From Streptomyces mangrovisoli (lineage in GTDB: Bacteria; Actinomycetota; Actinomycetes; Streptomycetales; Streptomycetaceae), in contig NZ_LAVA02000049.1 of the NCBI RefSeq assembly GCF_000974985.2, forward strand, positions 1-64,000: a stretch of DNA of 64,000 nucleotides, written 5' to 3'. A program made the position numbers and the translations under genes. Under the pieces are notes generated by a model, which saw only the letters and a list, made by a program, of their open reading frames with translations, had not been told where the DNA came from and ran no database searches. This document shows positions 15,536 through 23,840 of the stretch, in pieces (within the stretch, counting starts at the first letter, position 1; the number at the start of each line of letters is the position of its first letter).

Positions 15536-15568
15536 ATGACGGATCGCGAGTTCTTCGAGGAGACCTGA
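15536..15568 (+). CDS. putative 10-codon leader peptide
   Basis: ATG at 15536 with GGGGGAG 5 bp upstream, reading MTDREFFEET and stopping at TGA 15566-15568, one base before the ATG of the next gene (15570). The next gene has no ribosome binding site of its own except within this mini-reading-frame (GAGGAG at 15557-15562), so the peptide may serve translational coupling. It could equally be the stub of a lost N-terminal domain. Confidence 0.35.
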   Translation: MTDREFFEET

Positions 15569-15569
15569 G

Positions 15570-16214
15570 ATGCCCAGACCGCCGCGAGCCGCCCTGCCCA
15601 GGAGCACCTCTCCCATTCGCTTCGGTGTGCACGGGCCCTCCACTCTGGCCGAGGGCCTCGCCACCGCCCTCGGGTACGGCAAGGAGGAGATCGAGTACGT
15701 GCCGTACGACGTCATGGATCCGTTCCGTCCGCTGCGGGACGGCCGCACGGACCTCATGACCGTCGAGTTCGGCCTCCTGGAGCCGGACATCGTGTCGAGC
15801 CGGCCCGTGGCCTTCGACGGACGGGCGGTGCTCGTCTCCGCGCACCATCCTCTCGCCCGCCACGACGAGGTGTCGGTCGAGGACATCGCCGCCTACGACG
15901 CCTTCGCGTGCCCCGGGGCCTTCCCACCGTACGTCTGGGACAAAATCGTGCCGCCCGTCACTCCGGGCGGCGTCCCGATCCGGCGGGTGCACCCGATGAC
16001 CACGCTGCGGGCGATGTCCACGGTCCTCACCCGGACGGACTCCGTGCACCTGTCGTTCCAGTCCCTCGACGCGGTCGTGCCGCCCGGGATCCGGGTGGTG
16101 CCCGTCCATGATCTGCCGGCCGCGCCGGTCTCCCTCGCCTGGCTTCGTGAGCGCAGGCCGTCGCCCACGGTGGCCGCGTTCATCTTCGACGCCGAACGAA
16201 GGATGGAGCCGTGA
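15570..16214 (+). CDS. stand-alone LysR-type substrate-binding-domain protein
   Basis: 214 residues. The sequence has the periplasmic-binding-like effector domain of LysR regulators: IRFGVHGPSTLAEGLATALGY, then LRDGRTDLMTVEFGLLEPDIVSS and RAVLVSAHHPLARHDEVSVEDIAAYD. The helix-turn-helix that normally precedes it (about 80 residues) is absent; the region upstream encodes only the putative decapeptide. It may bind a small molecule as a sensor or sequestering partner, act as an enzyme on a periplasmic-binding-like scaffold, or be a decayed regulator. It is probably the last gene of the cluster. Confidence 0.6.
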   Translation: MPRPPRAALPRSTSPIRFGVHGPSTLAEGLATALGYGKEEIEYVPYDVMDPFRPLRDGRTDLMTVEFGLLEPDIVSSRPVAFDGRAVLVSAHHPLARHDEVSVEDIAAYDAFACPGAFPPYVWDKIVPPVTPGGVPIRRVHPMTTLRAMSTVLTRTDSVHLSFQSLDAVVPPGIRVVPVHDLPAAPVSLAWLRERRPSPTVAAFIFDAERRMEP

Positions 16215-16370
16215 CCCGCCGTACACGTCGGCCGCTTCCCCGTGGCGTCGGGAAAACCGACGTAAAATCGACGCAAACCACATCGGCGTCAGGACACCGG
16301 CCGCCCTTGGGGCAACATCTTGGTGAACGACGGGAACGCCGTCGTCGGCCGGATGGGGTGAGGGACGTTG

Positions 16371-17261
16371 GTGGAACCGAGGATCGCCGTCGCCGTGGTG
16401 ACCATGGGCAACCGCCCCGCCGAGGTCGACGCGCTGCTCGAGTCCGTCGCCAAACAGGACCTCGCCCCGGCCCGCATCGTCGTCGTGGGCAACGGCTGCG
16501 CGCTGCCCGACCTCACCTCGCGGCTCGCCCTGCCCGGTGAGGTCACCGCCATCGACGTCGACGACAACCTCGGCTGTCCGGGCGGCCGCAATGTCGCCCT
16601 CAGCCGCCTGCGCGCGTTCGGTGACATCGACCTCGTGGTGGAACTCGACGACGACGGGCTGCTCGTCGACGTCGACGTGCTGCGCCGCGTCCGCGACCTC
16701 TTCATGGCCGATCCGCGCCTGGGCATCGTCGGCTTCCGCATCGCCGACGAGCACGGCGAGACCCAGCAGCGGCACGTGCCCCGGATCGGCGGCTCCGACC
16801 CGATGCGCGGGGGGTACGTCACCTCGTTCCTCGGCGGCGGCCACGCCCTGCGTCTGGAGATGCTCGCCGAGACCGGCGACTGGCCCGGCGCCTTCTTCTT
16901 CGCGCACGAGGAGACCGACCTCGCCTGGCGCGCCGCCGACGCCGGCTGGCGCATCCTCTACGCACCCGAACTGCTCCTCCGGCACCCGAAGACCTCACCG
17001 GCGCGGCACGCCATCTACCACCGGGTCACCGCACGCAACCGCGTCTGGCTGGTCCGCCGACGGCTGCCGCTGCCGCTGATCCCCGTCCACCTCGCCGTCT
17101 GGACCCTGCTCACGCTCGCGCGCACCCGCTCGTTCGCCGGACTGCGGGCCTGGTTCGGCGGCTTCGTCGAGGGGGTGCGCGAGCCGGCCGGGGAGCGGCG
17201 GCCGATGCGCTGGCGGACGGTCTGGCGGCTCACGCGGCTGGGGCGGCCGCCGATCATCTGA
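16371..17261 (+). CDS. family 2 glycosyltransferase
   Basis: About 296 residues of the GT-A fold. Seen are the N-terminal VVTMGNRPAEVDALLESVAKQ, the NLGCPGGRNVAL nucleotide-sugar loop, the metal-binding DDDG, and a C-terminal EETDLAWRAADAGWRILY followed by HPKTSP, an order shared with rhamnosyl- and galactofuranosyl-transferase-like GT2 enzymes. The C-terminal 70 residues carry one hydrophobic stretch and basic patches and may sit at the membrane. GTG 16371 is chosen (GAGGGA upstream); TTG 16368 is adjacent. Acceptor unknown. It probably belongs to the chromosome core rather than to the cluster. Confidence 0.8.
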   Translation: MEPRIAVAVVTMGNRPAEVDALLESVAKQDLAPARIVVVGNGCALPDLTSRLALPGEVTAIDVDDNLGCPGGRNVALSRLRAFGDIDLVVELDDDGLLVDVDVLRRVRDLFMADPRLGIVGFRIADEHGETQQRHVPRIGGSDPMRGGYVTSFLGGGHALRLEMLAETGDWPGAFFFAHEETDLAWRAADAGWRILYAPELLLRHPKTSPARHAIYHRVTARNRVWLVRRRLPLPLIPVHLAVWTLLTLARTRSFAGLRAWFGGFVEGVREPAGERRPMRWRTVWRLTRLGRPPII

Positions 17262-17658
17262 GGGCGACGGCTGTCCGAGAAGCGGCGGTCGTCCGAGGGC
17301 CGGCCGTCGTCCGGTGGTCGTCCCACGGCCGGCGGTCGTCCGAGGCCGGCCGTGATCCGGTGGCCGATGGTGGCGTGACCGAGTCGTGCCTCGCGACGAA
17401 GGGTCCCGGTCGCACACCTCCGCCGACCGGGACCCTCGCGCACAACGGATCCGGCCGCGGCGGCGTCACTCCCCCGAGGTGCGCGTCCCGCGCGCGCCGT
17501 CGGGCCGGCTCCGATGAAGTGATCACATCAGATCGCGCCAACGGATCGCTAACATGTGGCCAGCGTTGGGCGCCGACCGAGGCGTGCCGGGCCGGGAGAG
17601 GCGCTCCCGCCCGCAAGGCGCGGTGCGCGCGGCGGCGCGGAAAGGCACGGGCGGTGTG
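17262..17658. other. intergenic region with GT terminator and imperfect repeats
   Basis: The first 110 bp hold imperfect repeats of a CGGTCGTCCGAGG-like unit copied from the glycosyltransferase 3' end. A strong hairpin follows (17400-17436). The rest, before the large regulator gene, shows a TGATCA palindrome near 17520 and a TAACAT that could be a -10 at about 17548, but no convincing -35. Confidence 0.5.
17400..17436 (+). terminator. hairpin terminator after the glycosyltransferase gene
   Basis: 13-bp perfect stem (AGGGTCCCGGTCG / CGACCGGGACCCT) with an 11-nt loop, no T-tract, as is common in Streptomyces. Confidence 0.7.
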
Positions 17659-20600
17659 ATGCGGCGGCGCGAGCTGCGGTTCGGACTGCTGGGACCGCCG
17701 GTTCTGTACGGTCCTTCGTCCCTGGGGGAGGGCGCGGGTACGGATCCCGATTCGGGGGCGGGTGCTGATCCCGATTCGGGGGCGGGTGCGGGTGCGCGTG
17801 CGCGTGCGGATTCCGGTTCGGGTACGGATTCGGGGGCGGGTTCCGTCGTACGGACCGTTCGCAGCCCCAAGGCCCGTGCGCTGCTCGCCGCCCTGCTGCT
17901 CGAAGCCGGGCGGGTCGTCTCCGTCGAGTCGCTGAAGGACGCACTCTGGGGCGGTGCGCCGCCCGCCTCCGCGCACGCCTCCCTGCACAATCACGTCGCC
18001 CGGCTGCGCCGCCTGCTCGACGACCCGGAACGGTTGCGCGCCGTGCCGCCCGGCTATCTGCTGCGGGTCGCCGACGGCGAGCTGGACGTGCACGTCTTCG
18101 AGCACCACGTCACCGAGGCGCGGGCCGCGCACACCGCCGGGCGGTGGGAGGCGGTGCTGCGCGCGAGCCGCGCCGCCCTGGCCCTCTGGCGAGGGGCCCC
18201 GTTCAGCGGGCTGCCCGCCGAACTCGGCGGCCACGCCTACGTACAGCGTCTGGAGGAGGCCCGCCTGTTCCTCCTCGAATGGCGCTACGACGCCGAACTC
18301 GCCCTGGGCGGCGGGCGACTCGCCCGCTGCGTACCGGAGCTGGCGGAACTCGTCGCCGAGCATCCGCTGCGCGAGGCCTTCCACCGGCAGCTGATGCTCG
18401 CCCTGCACCGCACCGGCCGGCAGGCCGAGGCGCTCGCCGTCCACCGCGACCTGCGCACCCGTCTCATCGAGGAACTCGGCGTCGAGCCGGGGCCCGCGGT
18501 ACGGGACGCCCACCTCGAAGTGCTGCGCGATGACCAGGGGGCCGTGGGCCGCCCCGCGGACGGAGGGTCCGCGCAGGGCCGGAGGCCGCGGCAGACGCAG
18601 GTGCATGTGCAGGCCCAGGTCCAGGTCCAGGTCGAGGCGCAGGCCCAGGTCGAGGCGCAGGCCCAGCAGCAGGCGCAGGCGCAGGCGCAGGGGCATGAGC
18701 GGGAACGGGAGCAGGAGCAGGGAGAGGGGGCCGGGGCAGGGGAGCTCTCGGTCGCGCCCCGGCCCGCCCAACTGCCGCCTCCGCCCGCCCACTTCATCGG
18801 CCGCGGCGACGTCCTCGCCGATCTGCTCCGCACCGTGGCCGGTGACGGTGACCCTCGCCGGGGCGGGGGCCGGGCCGCTGACATCGGCGGCGGCACCCCC
18901 GTCGCCGTCGTCAGCGGCATGGCAGGCGTCGGCAAGAGCGCGCTCGCCCTGCATGCCGCACACGCCATGAAGGAACGTTTCGCCGATGGGCAGCTCTATG
19001 TCCGGCTGCTCGGTGCCACCCCCGGCATGACCCCGCTCACCAGCGCGCAGGCCCTCCGCGCGCTGCTGCGCGACCTCGGCGCCGACCCGCGCCGGATCCC
19101 GGAACACCCGGACGCGGCGGCGGCCCTGCTGCGTTCCCTTCTCGCGCCGACCCGCACCCTGCTGGTCCTCGACGACGCCGCCAGCGCCGCGCAGATACGG
19201 CCGCTGCTCCCGGCCGGGCCCGGCTGCGCGGTGATCGTCACCAGCCGTTCCCCGCTCGCCGCGCTCGACGGCGCCCGCCGCTTCCCGCTCGCGCCGCTGA
19301 CCGGCGAGGACAGCGCGGCCCTGCTGCGTGCCGCCTCCGGGCGTACCGGGCTCGACGCCGGTCATCCGCTGGTCCGGCTCACCGGTCGGCTCCCGCTCGC
19401 GCTGCGGGTCGTGGCCGCCCGGCTCGCCGCCCGCAGCGCCCTCACCCCGGACGTCCTCGCGGGTCAACTGGCGGCGACGGAAAGCAGGTTGCACCATCTC
19501 GAGTACGACGACCTGAGTGTCCGCCGGTCCCTGGCCGTCGCCCACGACGCGCTGGCCGCCTCCGAACGCCGGGCCGACCGCGACGCGGCCCGCGTCCTGT
19601 GCCGCATCGGCGGCCTCGACCTGCCCGACTACGGCGCACCCCTCATCGCCCGGCTGGCCGGTGTCGACGAACTCCACGCCGAGGCCGCCCTCGACCGCCT
19701 GATCGACGTCGCCCTCCTCCAGGAGACGGCGTACGGCCGCTACACCCCGCACGACCTCGTCCGCGACTTCGCCCGCGAACTGGACACGGCGGCCTGCGGG
19801 GGCGACGGCCATGGCCCCGGTGCCGCCGACCCGGCCGACGCCGACCCTCCCGCTACGGCCCCCGGCATCCGTGCCGCCGCCCCCGGCACCCGCGCAACGG
19901 CCCCCGGCCTCCTCGCCGCCGCCGACACCCGCGCCCCCGGCACCCGCGCCCCCGACACCCGTGCCGCCCTGATCGCGCTCCGCTGGTACGCCGCCGTCGG
20001 CGATCGCGTCCTCACCGCCCTCGTCGAGCCGGGCTTCGACCGGGACGACCGCCGTCGGCCGACCGCCGCCCAGCCCCGCGAGGACCCGGCGTACCTCGCC
20101 GCCGTCCCGCCCTTCCCCACCCCGGAGGCCGCCTTCGCCTGGGTCGACGCCGAGCTGGAGAACATCCTCGCGCTGGCCCTGCGGCACGGAGCCGAGGAAT
20201 CGGGGGAGGTCGCGGGCGCCCGTCCGGAAGCGGGTGCGGAGAGCGCGGACACCCGGCCTCGCGGCACCGCCGGTTCCCTCGCCCGCGTCTCCGTCCTCCT
20301 CCGGCTGCTCTTCCCCGCCCTTCAACGCGCCGGCCGCGTCGCCGAGATGGCCGTGCTCGGGCGGGTCGCGCTCGACACCGCCCGGCGCCTCGGCGATTCC
20401 GCCGCCGAGGCGTACGCGCTGGGCGACCTCGCCGGGATGCACTTCCTGAACGGCTGCCAGAGCGACGCCCTGCTCCTCAACGACCGGGCCCTGGCGATCT
20501 GGCAGCGGCTCGGCGTCGTCTCACGACAGCGGCGCTGCCTCAGCAACCGCGGGCTGCTGCTCGAAGGGCTCGGCCGGCACGAGGAGTCCGCCGACGCGCT

Positions 20601-21201
20601 GCGCCGCAGCCTCGAACTCTCCCGCAGCCTGGACGACCCCTACGGTGAGGCCGTCACCCACAGCCACCTCGGCAACCTCTACGAGCACACCGACCCGCGG
20701 GCCGCCATCGAGCAGCACCGGCGCTCCCTCGCCATCGGCGACCGGCTGGGCGCGGTCCTCGTGCAGCACTCCGCGCACTGCAACATCGGCTACGCCCACC
20801 TCACCCTCGGCGAACCGGCCGCCGCGCTCGGCCACTTCGAGGAGAGCCTGCGCATCCTCGGCGGCCAGGCCGACTGGCACGGCGAGTCCCAGACCCGGCT
20901 CGGTCTGGTCCGCGCCCTGCGCCTGCTGGGCCGTACCGAGTGCGCGGGCCACGCCTGCGCGGAGCTGTTGCGCCGCGCCGACGCCCGCGCCGACCGCTAC
21001 ATGGGCGCCCTCGCCCGTCACCAGTACGGCCTGCTGCTGCGCGACGAGGGCCGGACCGAGGAGGCGTACGCGCAGTGGCGCACCGCCTTCGTCGCGCTGG
21101 ACGGCACCGACGAGAAGGCCGTGCTCGCCGAGCTCGGGGAGCTGCTCGACCGGCGCCGCGAACCGCTCGGCGGCCCCGCGTCTCACTTGGCGTCGGCGTA
21201 G
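17659..21201 (+). CDS. large SARP-NB-ARC-TPR regulator (AfsR/DnrI-AfsR type)
   Basis: About 1180 residues. Winged-helix DNA-binding domain at 1-135, but split by a Gly/Ala/Asp/Ser repeat insertion (about residues 22-63, units like GADPDSGAG). BTAD activation domain at about 140-290, then a Gln/Ala/Val repeat linker (313-345). NB-ARC ATPase from about 378, with Walker A GMAGVGKS at 420-427, Walker B LLVLDDA near 500 and LPLALRVVAARL. TPR repeats occupy the last 300 residues. AfsR-like proteins integrate signals and activate secondary metabolism. The ATG at 17659 is chosen because the winged helix begins there, though its ribosome binding site is weak. Tail-to-tail 19-bp overlap with the polymerase gene. 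Confidence 0.85.
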   Translation: MRRRELRFGLLGPPVLYGPSSLGEGAGTDPDSGAGADPDSGAGAGARARADSGSGTDSGAGSVVRTVRSPKARALLAALLLEAGRVVSVESLKDALWGGAPPASAHASLHNHVARLRRLLDDPERLRAVPPGYLLRVADGELDVHVFEHHVTEARAAHTAGRWEAVLRASRAALALWRGAPFSGLPAELGGHAYVQRLEEARLFLLEWRYDAELALGGGRLARCVPELAELVAEHPLREAFHRQLMLALHRTGRQAEALAVHRDLRTRLIEELGVEPGPAVRDAHLEVLRDDQGAVGRPADGGSAQGRRPRQTQVHVQAQVQVQVEAQAQVEAQAQQQAQAQAQGHEREREQEQGEGAGAGELSVAPRPAQLPPPPAHFIGRGDVLADLLRTVAGDGDPRRGGGRAADIGGGTPVAVVSGMAGVGKSALALHAAHAMKERFADGQLYVRLLGATPGMTPLTSAQALRALLRDLGADPRRIPEHPDAAAALLRSLLAPTRTLLVLDDAASAAQIRPLLPAGPGCAVIVTSRSPLAALDGARRFPLAPLTGEDSAALLRAASGRTGLDAGHPLVRLTGRLPLALRVVAARLAARSALTPDVLAGQLAATESRLHHLEYDDLSVRRSLAVAHDALAASERRADRDAARVLCRIGGLDLPDYGAPLIARLAGVDELHAEAALDRLIDVALLQETAYGRYTPHDLVRDFARELDTAACGGDGHGPGAADPADADPPATAPGIRAAAPGTRATAPGLLAAADTRAPGTRAPDTRAALIALRWYAAVGDRVLTALVEPGFDRDDRRRPTAAQPREDPAYLAAVPPFPTPEAAFAWVDAELENILALALRHGAEESGEVAGARPEAGAESADTRPRGTAGSLARVSVLLRLLFPALQRAGRVAEMAVLGRVALDTARRLGDSAAEAYALGDLAGMHFLNGCQSDALLLNDRALAIWQRLGVVSRQRRCLSNRGLLLEGLGRHEESADALRRSLELSRSLDDPYGEAVTHSHLGNLYEHTDPRAAIEQHRRSLAIGDRLGAVLVQHSAHCNIGYAHLTLGEPAAALGHFEESLRILGGQADWHGESQTRLGLVRALRLLGRTECAGHACAELLRRADARADRYMGALARHQYGLLLRDEGRTEEAYAQWRTAFVALDGTDEKAVLAELGELLDRRREPLGGPASHLASA
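18601..18690 (+). repeat. hexameric CAGGYS repeats encoding a Gln/Ala/Val linker
   Basis: About 90 bp of in-frame hexamer-like repeats (CAGGTC, CAGGCG, CAGGCC, GAGGCG) inside the large regulator gene; they give alternating Q/A and Q/V residues between the activation domain and the NB-ARC ATPase. Confidence 0.85.
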
Positions 21202-22889
21202 CACTCCACCACCGCCGTGGTGAACGGGAACCGCACCGGTGTCTCGCCGAACGTCAGCTGCCCCGCCTGCTCCGACGCCTCCCGGATCGCCGCCACCACC
21301 GTGTCGGCCTCCTTCTGCGGGCAGTGCACGATCACCTCGTCGTGCTGGAAGAAGACCAGCTCGGCCGCCAGCCCCGCGCAGGCCCTGCGCAGCCCCGCGA
21401 GCAGCAGCAGCGCCCAGTCGGCGGCGCTGCCCTGGACGACGAAGTTGCGCGCGAAACGGCCCCGGGCGCGGGAGTCGCTGGACGCGTAGCCCGGCACCCA
21501 GCGCTGGTCTTCGGGGTCCCCGGTGGGCCGGGAGCCCGTGGGCTCCTCGGCGACCGGGATCCCGGCCTCCTCGCCGCCGTCGCCCGAACCGGCCGCGGGC
21601 GGGCAGGTCCGGCCCAGCCAGGTGCGCACCAGCCGCCCCTCCTCCCCGGCGCGCGCGGCGTCGTCGACGTAGGCCACGGCGCGGGGGAAGCGGCGTCTGA
21701 GGGCCGCCAGGTTCTTCAGGCCGTCGCCGGACGTCTGGCCGTAGACCGCCCCGAGCACGGCGAGCTTGGCCTGGGCGCGGTCGCCGGAGAAGGCGCGATC
21801 CGACACCGACTGGTAGAGGTCGCTCTCCCGGCCGGCCACCTCCATCAGCCCGGGATCGCGGGAGATCGCCGCCAGCACGCGCGGTTCCATCTGGTCGGCG
21901 TCGGCCACCACCAGCCGCCAGCCGGGGTCGGCGACCACGGCGCGGCGGATGACCTTGGGGATCTGGAGCGCGCCCCCGCCGTTGGTCACCCAGCGCCCGG
22001 TGACCGTGCCGCCCGCGAGGAACTCCGGCCTGAACCTGCCCTCGCGCACCCAGTCCTGGAGCCAGGACCAGCCGTGCGCGACCCAGATGCGGTACAGCTT
22101 CTTGTACTCCACGAGGGGTGCGACCGCGGGATGGTCGACCGACTGGAGCTCCCAGCGGCGGGTCGAGCGGACCTTGATCCCGGCCTGGGCGAAGGCCTTG
22201 ACCACGTCGGCGGGCAGATCGGGCCGCACCCGGCGCCCGAAGGCCGCCGACACCTCGTCCGCCAGCTCGGCGAGGCGGGTCGGCTCACCGCCGCCCGTGT
22301 ACCGCTCGCCGAGGAGTTCGTGCAGCACCGCGCGGTGTACGTCGGCGCTCCAGGGCAGGCCCGCGCGGTTCATCTCGGCGGCGACCAGCATCCCCGCCGA
22401 CTCGGCGGCGGTCAGCAGCCGCATCCGGCCGGGGTGCGCGGTCGCCTGGTGCCGGCGCTGCTGGTCGGCGTAGACCGTGAGCAGGTCGGCGAGCGGCAGG
22501 CGCGTGCCGCTCGGCTCGAACAGCGGGGACTGGGCGCCCGGCTCGGCCGAGCGCTGCGGCGGGTCCGGCGGCACCGGGCCGCCGCGCAGCCGGGCCAGGG
22601 CCGCGGCCGCCGAGCGGGGTTCGCCGTGCCGTCCCTCGTGGCCGAGCAGAAGGGTCTCGGCGTCCTCGATGTCGTAGCACCGCTCCACGCGCACGCCCGC
22701 GGCGAGCAGGTGGGGATAGACCTCGGAGGTGGAGCGCCACACCCATCGCGTCACGTCCGGGCGGTCGCGCACCGCCGCGGCGAGGTCCGGCTCCCGGGTG
22801 ACCGGTGCGGCGGGCAGCCCGTCCGGACCGAGGGGGGCGACGTCCGCGCCACCGTCCTCGGCCGGAGCGAGCGCCCACCGACCGGTCAT
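21183..22889 (-). CDS. family A DNA polymerase (bifunctional 3'-5' exonuclease/polymerase type)
   Basis: About 568 residues, shorter than PolA because the 5' nuclease is absent. The N-terminal 190 residues are the exonuclease-like region. Polymerase motif A reads VVADADQMEPRVLA, motif B region KLAVLGAVYGQTSGDGLKNL, and motif C FFQHDEVIVHCP, with the catalytic aspartates present. This second PolI-like enzyme is widespread in actinobacteria; its function is repair-like DNA synthesis, not well defined. ATG 22889 (MTGRWALAP) is taken by homology; GTG 22913 and TTG 22919 are upstream alternatives. Confidence 0.85.
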   Translation of the reverse strand: MTGRWALAPAEDGGADVAPLGPDGLPAAPVTREPDLAAAVRDRPDVTRWVWRSTSEVYPHLLAAGVRVERCYDIEDAETLLLGHEGRHGEPRSAAAALARLRGGPVPPDPPQRSAEPGAQSPLFEPSGTRLPLADLLTVYADQQRRHQATAHPGRMRLLTAAESAGMLVAAEMNRAGLPWSADVHRAVLHELLGERYTGGGEPTRLAELADEVSAAFGRRVRPDLPADVVKAFAQAGIKVRSTRRWELQSVDHPAVAPLVEYKKLYRIWVAHGWSWLQDWVREGRFRPEFLAGGTVTGRWVTNGGGALQIPKVIRRAVVADPGWRLVVADADQMEPRVLAAISRDPGLMEVAGRESDLYQSVSDRAFSGDRAQAKLAVLGAVYGQTSGDGLKNLAALRRRFPRAVAYVDDAARAGEEGRLVRTWLGRTCPPAAGSGDGGEEAGIPVAEEPTGSRPTGDPEDQRWVPGYASSDSRARGRFARNFVVQGSAADWALLLLAGLRRACAGLAAELVFFQHDEVIVHCPQKEADTVVAAIREASEQAGQLTFGETPVRFPFTTAVVECYADAK

Positions 22890-22977
22890 GCGTACGAGTC
22901 TGGCAGGGGGCACTGACAACGCCTTTGACTTGCGCTTTCATCGCCGCTCGCCGGTCAGCCGCCCTCCGTCCAGGCCC

Positions 22978-23724
22978 TCACGCTTCGGGTCGGCCCGATT
23001 CCGGCGTCCCGTCCTGGAGCACGGCCAGGACCCGCGCCACGAACCGCTCGGTCTCGTCCTTGCGTACGCCGAGGCCGTTGAGGACGCCCTCGCCGTTCTC
23101 GTGCTCGAGCAGGGCCAGCAGCAGATGTTCGGTGCCGACGTAGTTGTGGCCGAGGCGCAGTGCCTCGCGGAACGTCAGCTCCAGGACCTTCTTGGCGTCC
23201 GGGCCGTACGGCACCAGCTCGGGCGCGTCGGGCACGGCCGGCGGGAGCGCGGCGGTGGCCGCCTCCGCCACCGCGTCCAGGGAGACGCCCTGCTCCCGGA
23301 TCGCCTTCGCGGCGATGGCCTCGGGCTCGGCGAGCAGGCCGAGGACGAGGTGCTCGGGCAGGCCCTCGGCGGCGCCCGCCTCGACGGCCCGCGCGTGCGC
23401 GGCCATGACCACGCTCCGCGCGCGCGTCGTGTAGCGGCCGAAGTTCTGCGCGGGGTCGGCTCCGGCGGTCTCCTTCGGCACGAAGCGCTTCTGGGCCGCC
23501 TGGCGGGTGACGCCCATGCTCCTGCCGATGTCCGTCCAGGACGCGCCGGAGCGGCGGGCCTGGTCGACGAAGTGCCCGATCAGATGGTCGGCCACGTCGC
23601 CGAGATGGTCGGCGGCGATCACCGCGTCCTGGAGCTGGTCGAGGGGTTCGGAGTGAACCTTCTTGATGGCCGCGATCAGGTCGTCGAGCCGGAGGGATGG
23701 CGTGAAGGACGGATCGGTCGTCAT
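22978..23724 (-). CDS. Clp-N-domain regulator with internal helix-turn-helix
   Basis: 248 residues. Residues about 60-85 (SWTDIGRSMGVTRQAAQKRF) are a sigma-region-4-like helix-turn-helix. After it come two Clp N-terminal repeats, each with the substrate-adaptor pattern (ARAVEAGAAEGLPEHLVLGLL and REALRLGHNYVGTEHLLLALL). No ATPase domain is present, so it is a DNA-binding protein carrying ClpC-type N domains rather than a chaperone. Two copies of a perfect inverted repeat lie directly before the gene, across the promoter, indicating autoregulation. The ATG at 23724 has no ribosome binding site, suggesting a leaderless transcript. Confidence 0.8.
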   Translation of the reverse strand: MTTDPSFTPSLRLDDLIAAIKKVHSEPLDQLQDAVIAADHLGDVADHLIGHFVDQARRSGASWTDIGRSMGVTRQAAQKRFVPKETAGADPAQNFGRYTTRARSVVMAAHARAVEAGAAEGLPEHLVLGLLAEPEAIAAKAIREQGVSLDAVAEAATAALPPAVPDAPELVPYGPDAKKVLELTFREALRLGHNYVGTEHLLLALLEHENGEGVLNGLGVRKDETERFVARVLAVLQDGTPESGRPEA

Positions 23725-23725
23725 G

Positions 23726-23777
23726 TGTCAACCGTAGGTTGACAGTCAAGGGGTGTCAACCCATGGTTGACACCCCT
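23726..23777 (-). promoter_or_regulatory. autoregulatory promoter with two identical operators, leaderless
   Basis: TGTCAACC-N3-GGTTGACA occurs at 23726-23744 and again at 23754-23772, 28 bp apart; the second is extended to 13-bp perfect arms (23749-23777). On the minus strand the -35 TTGACA (23759-23754) lies in one operator and the -10 TACGGT (23736-23731) in the other, with 17-bp spacing. The A of the start ATG is 7 nt from the -10, so transcription should begin at or beside the start codon. Confidence 0.75.
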
Positions 23778-23800
23778 TCGTCGGGTGACTGTCTGCGGAG

Positions 23801-23840
23801 CTACGCGGCTACGCGGCTACGCGGCCACGGGGCTACTTCG
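23801..23840 (-). repeat. 8-bp stop-codon repeats behind the lysE-type gene
   Basis: Five 8-bp units on the plus strand: three CTACGCGG, one CCACGGGG, and CTACTTCG, which contains the TAG stop of the LysE-family gene (23833-23835). On the minus strand, TAG recurs at 8-nt spacing after the true stop, in different frames; one unit has mutated TAG to TGG. Confidence 0.85.

Noticed and set aside
16215..16370. TAAAAT with a GTCGG-N5-CCGAC dyad as a promoter for the glycosyltransferase
   Set aside because: No acceptable -35 at 16-19 bp; recorded only as a possibility.
17254..20442. 1062-codon minus-strand open frame opposite the large regulator
   Set aside because: Shadow of the regulator's codon bias; no homology-like motifs and no ribosome binding site.
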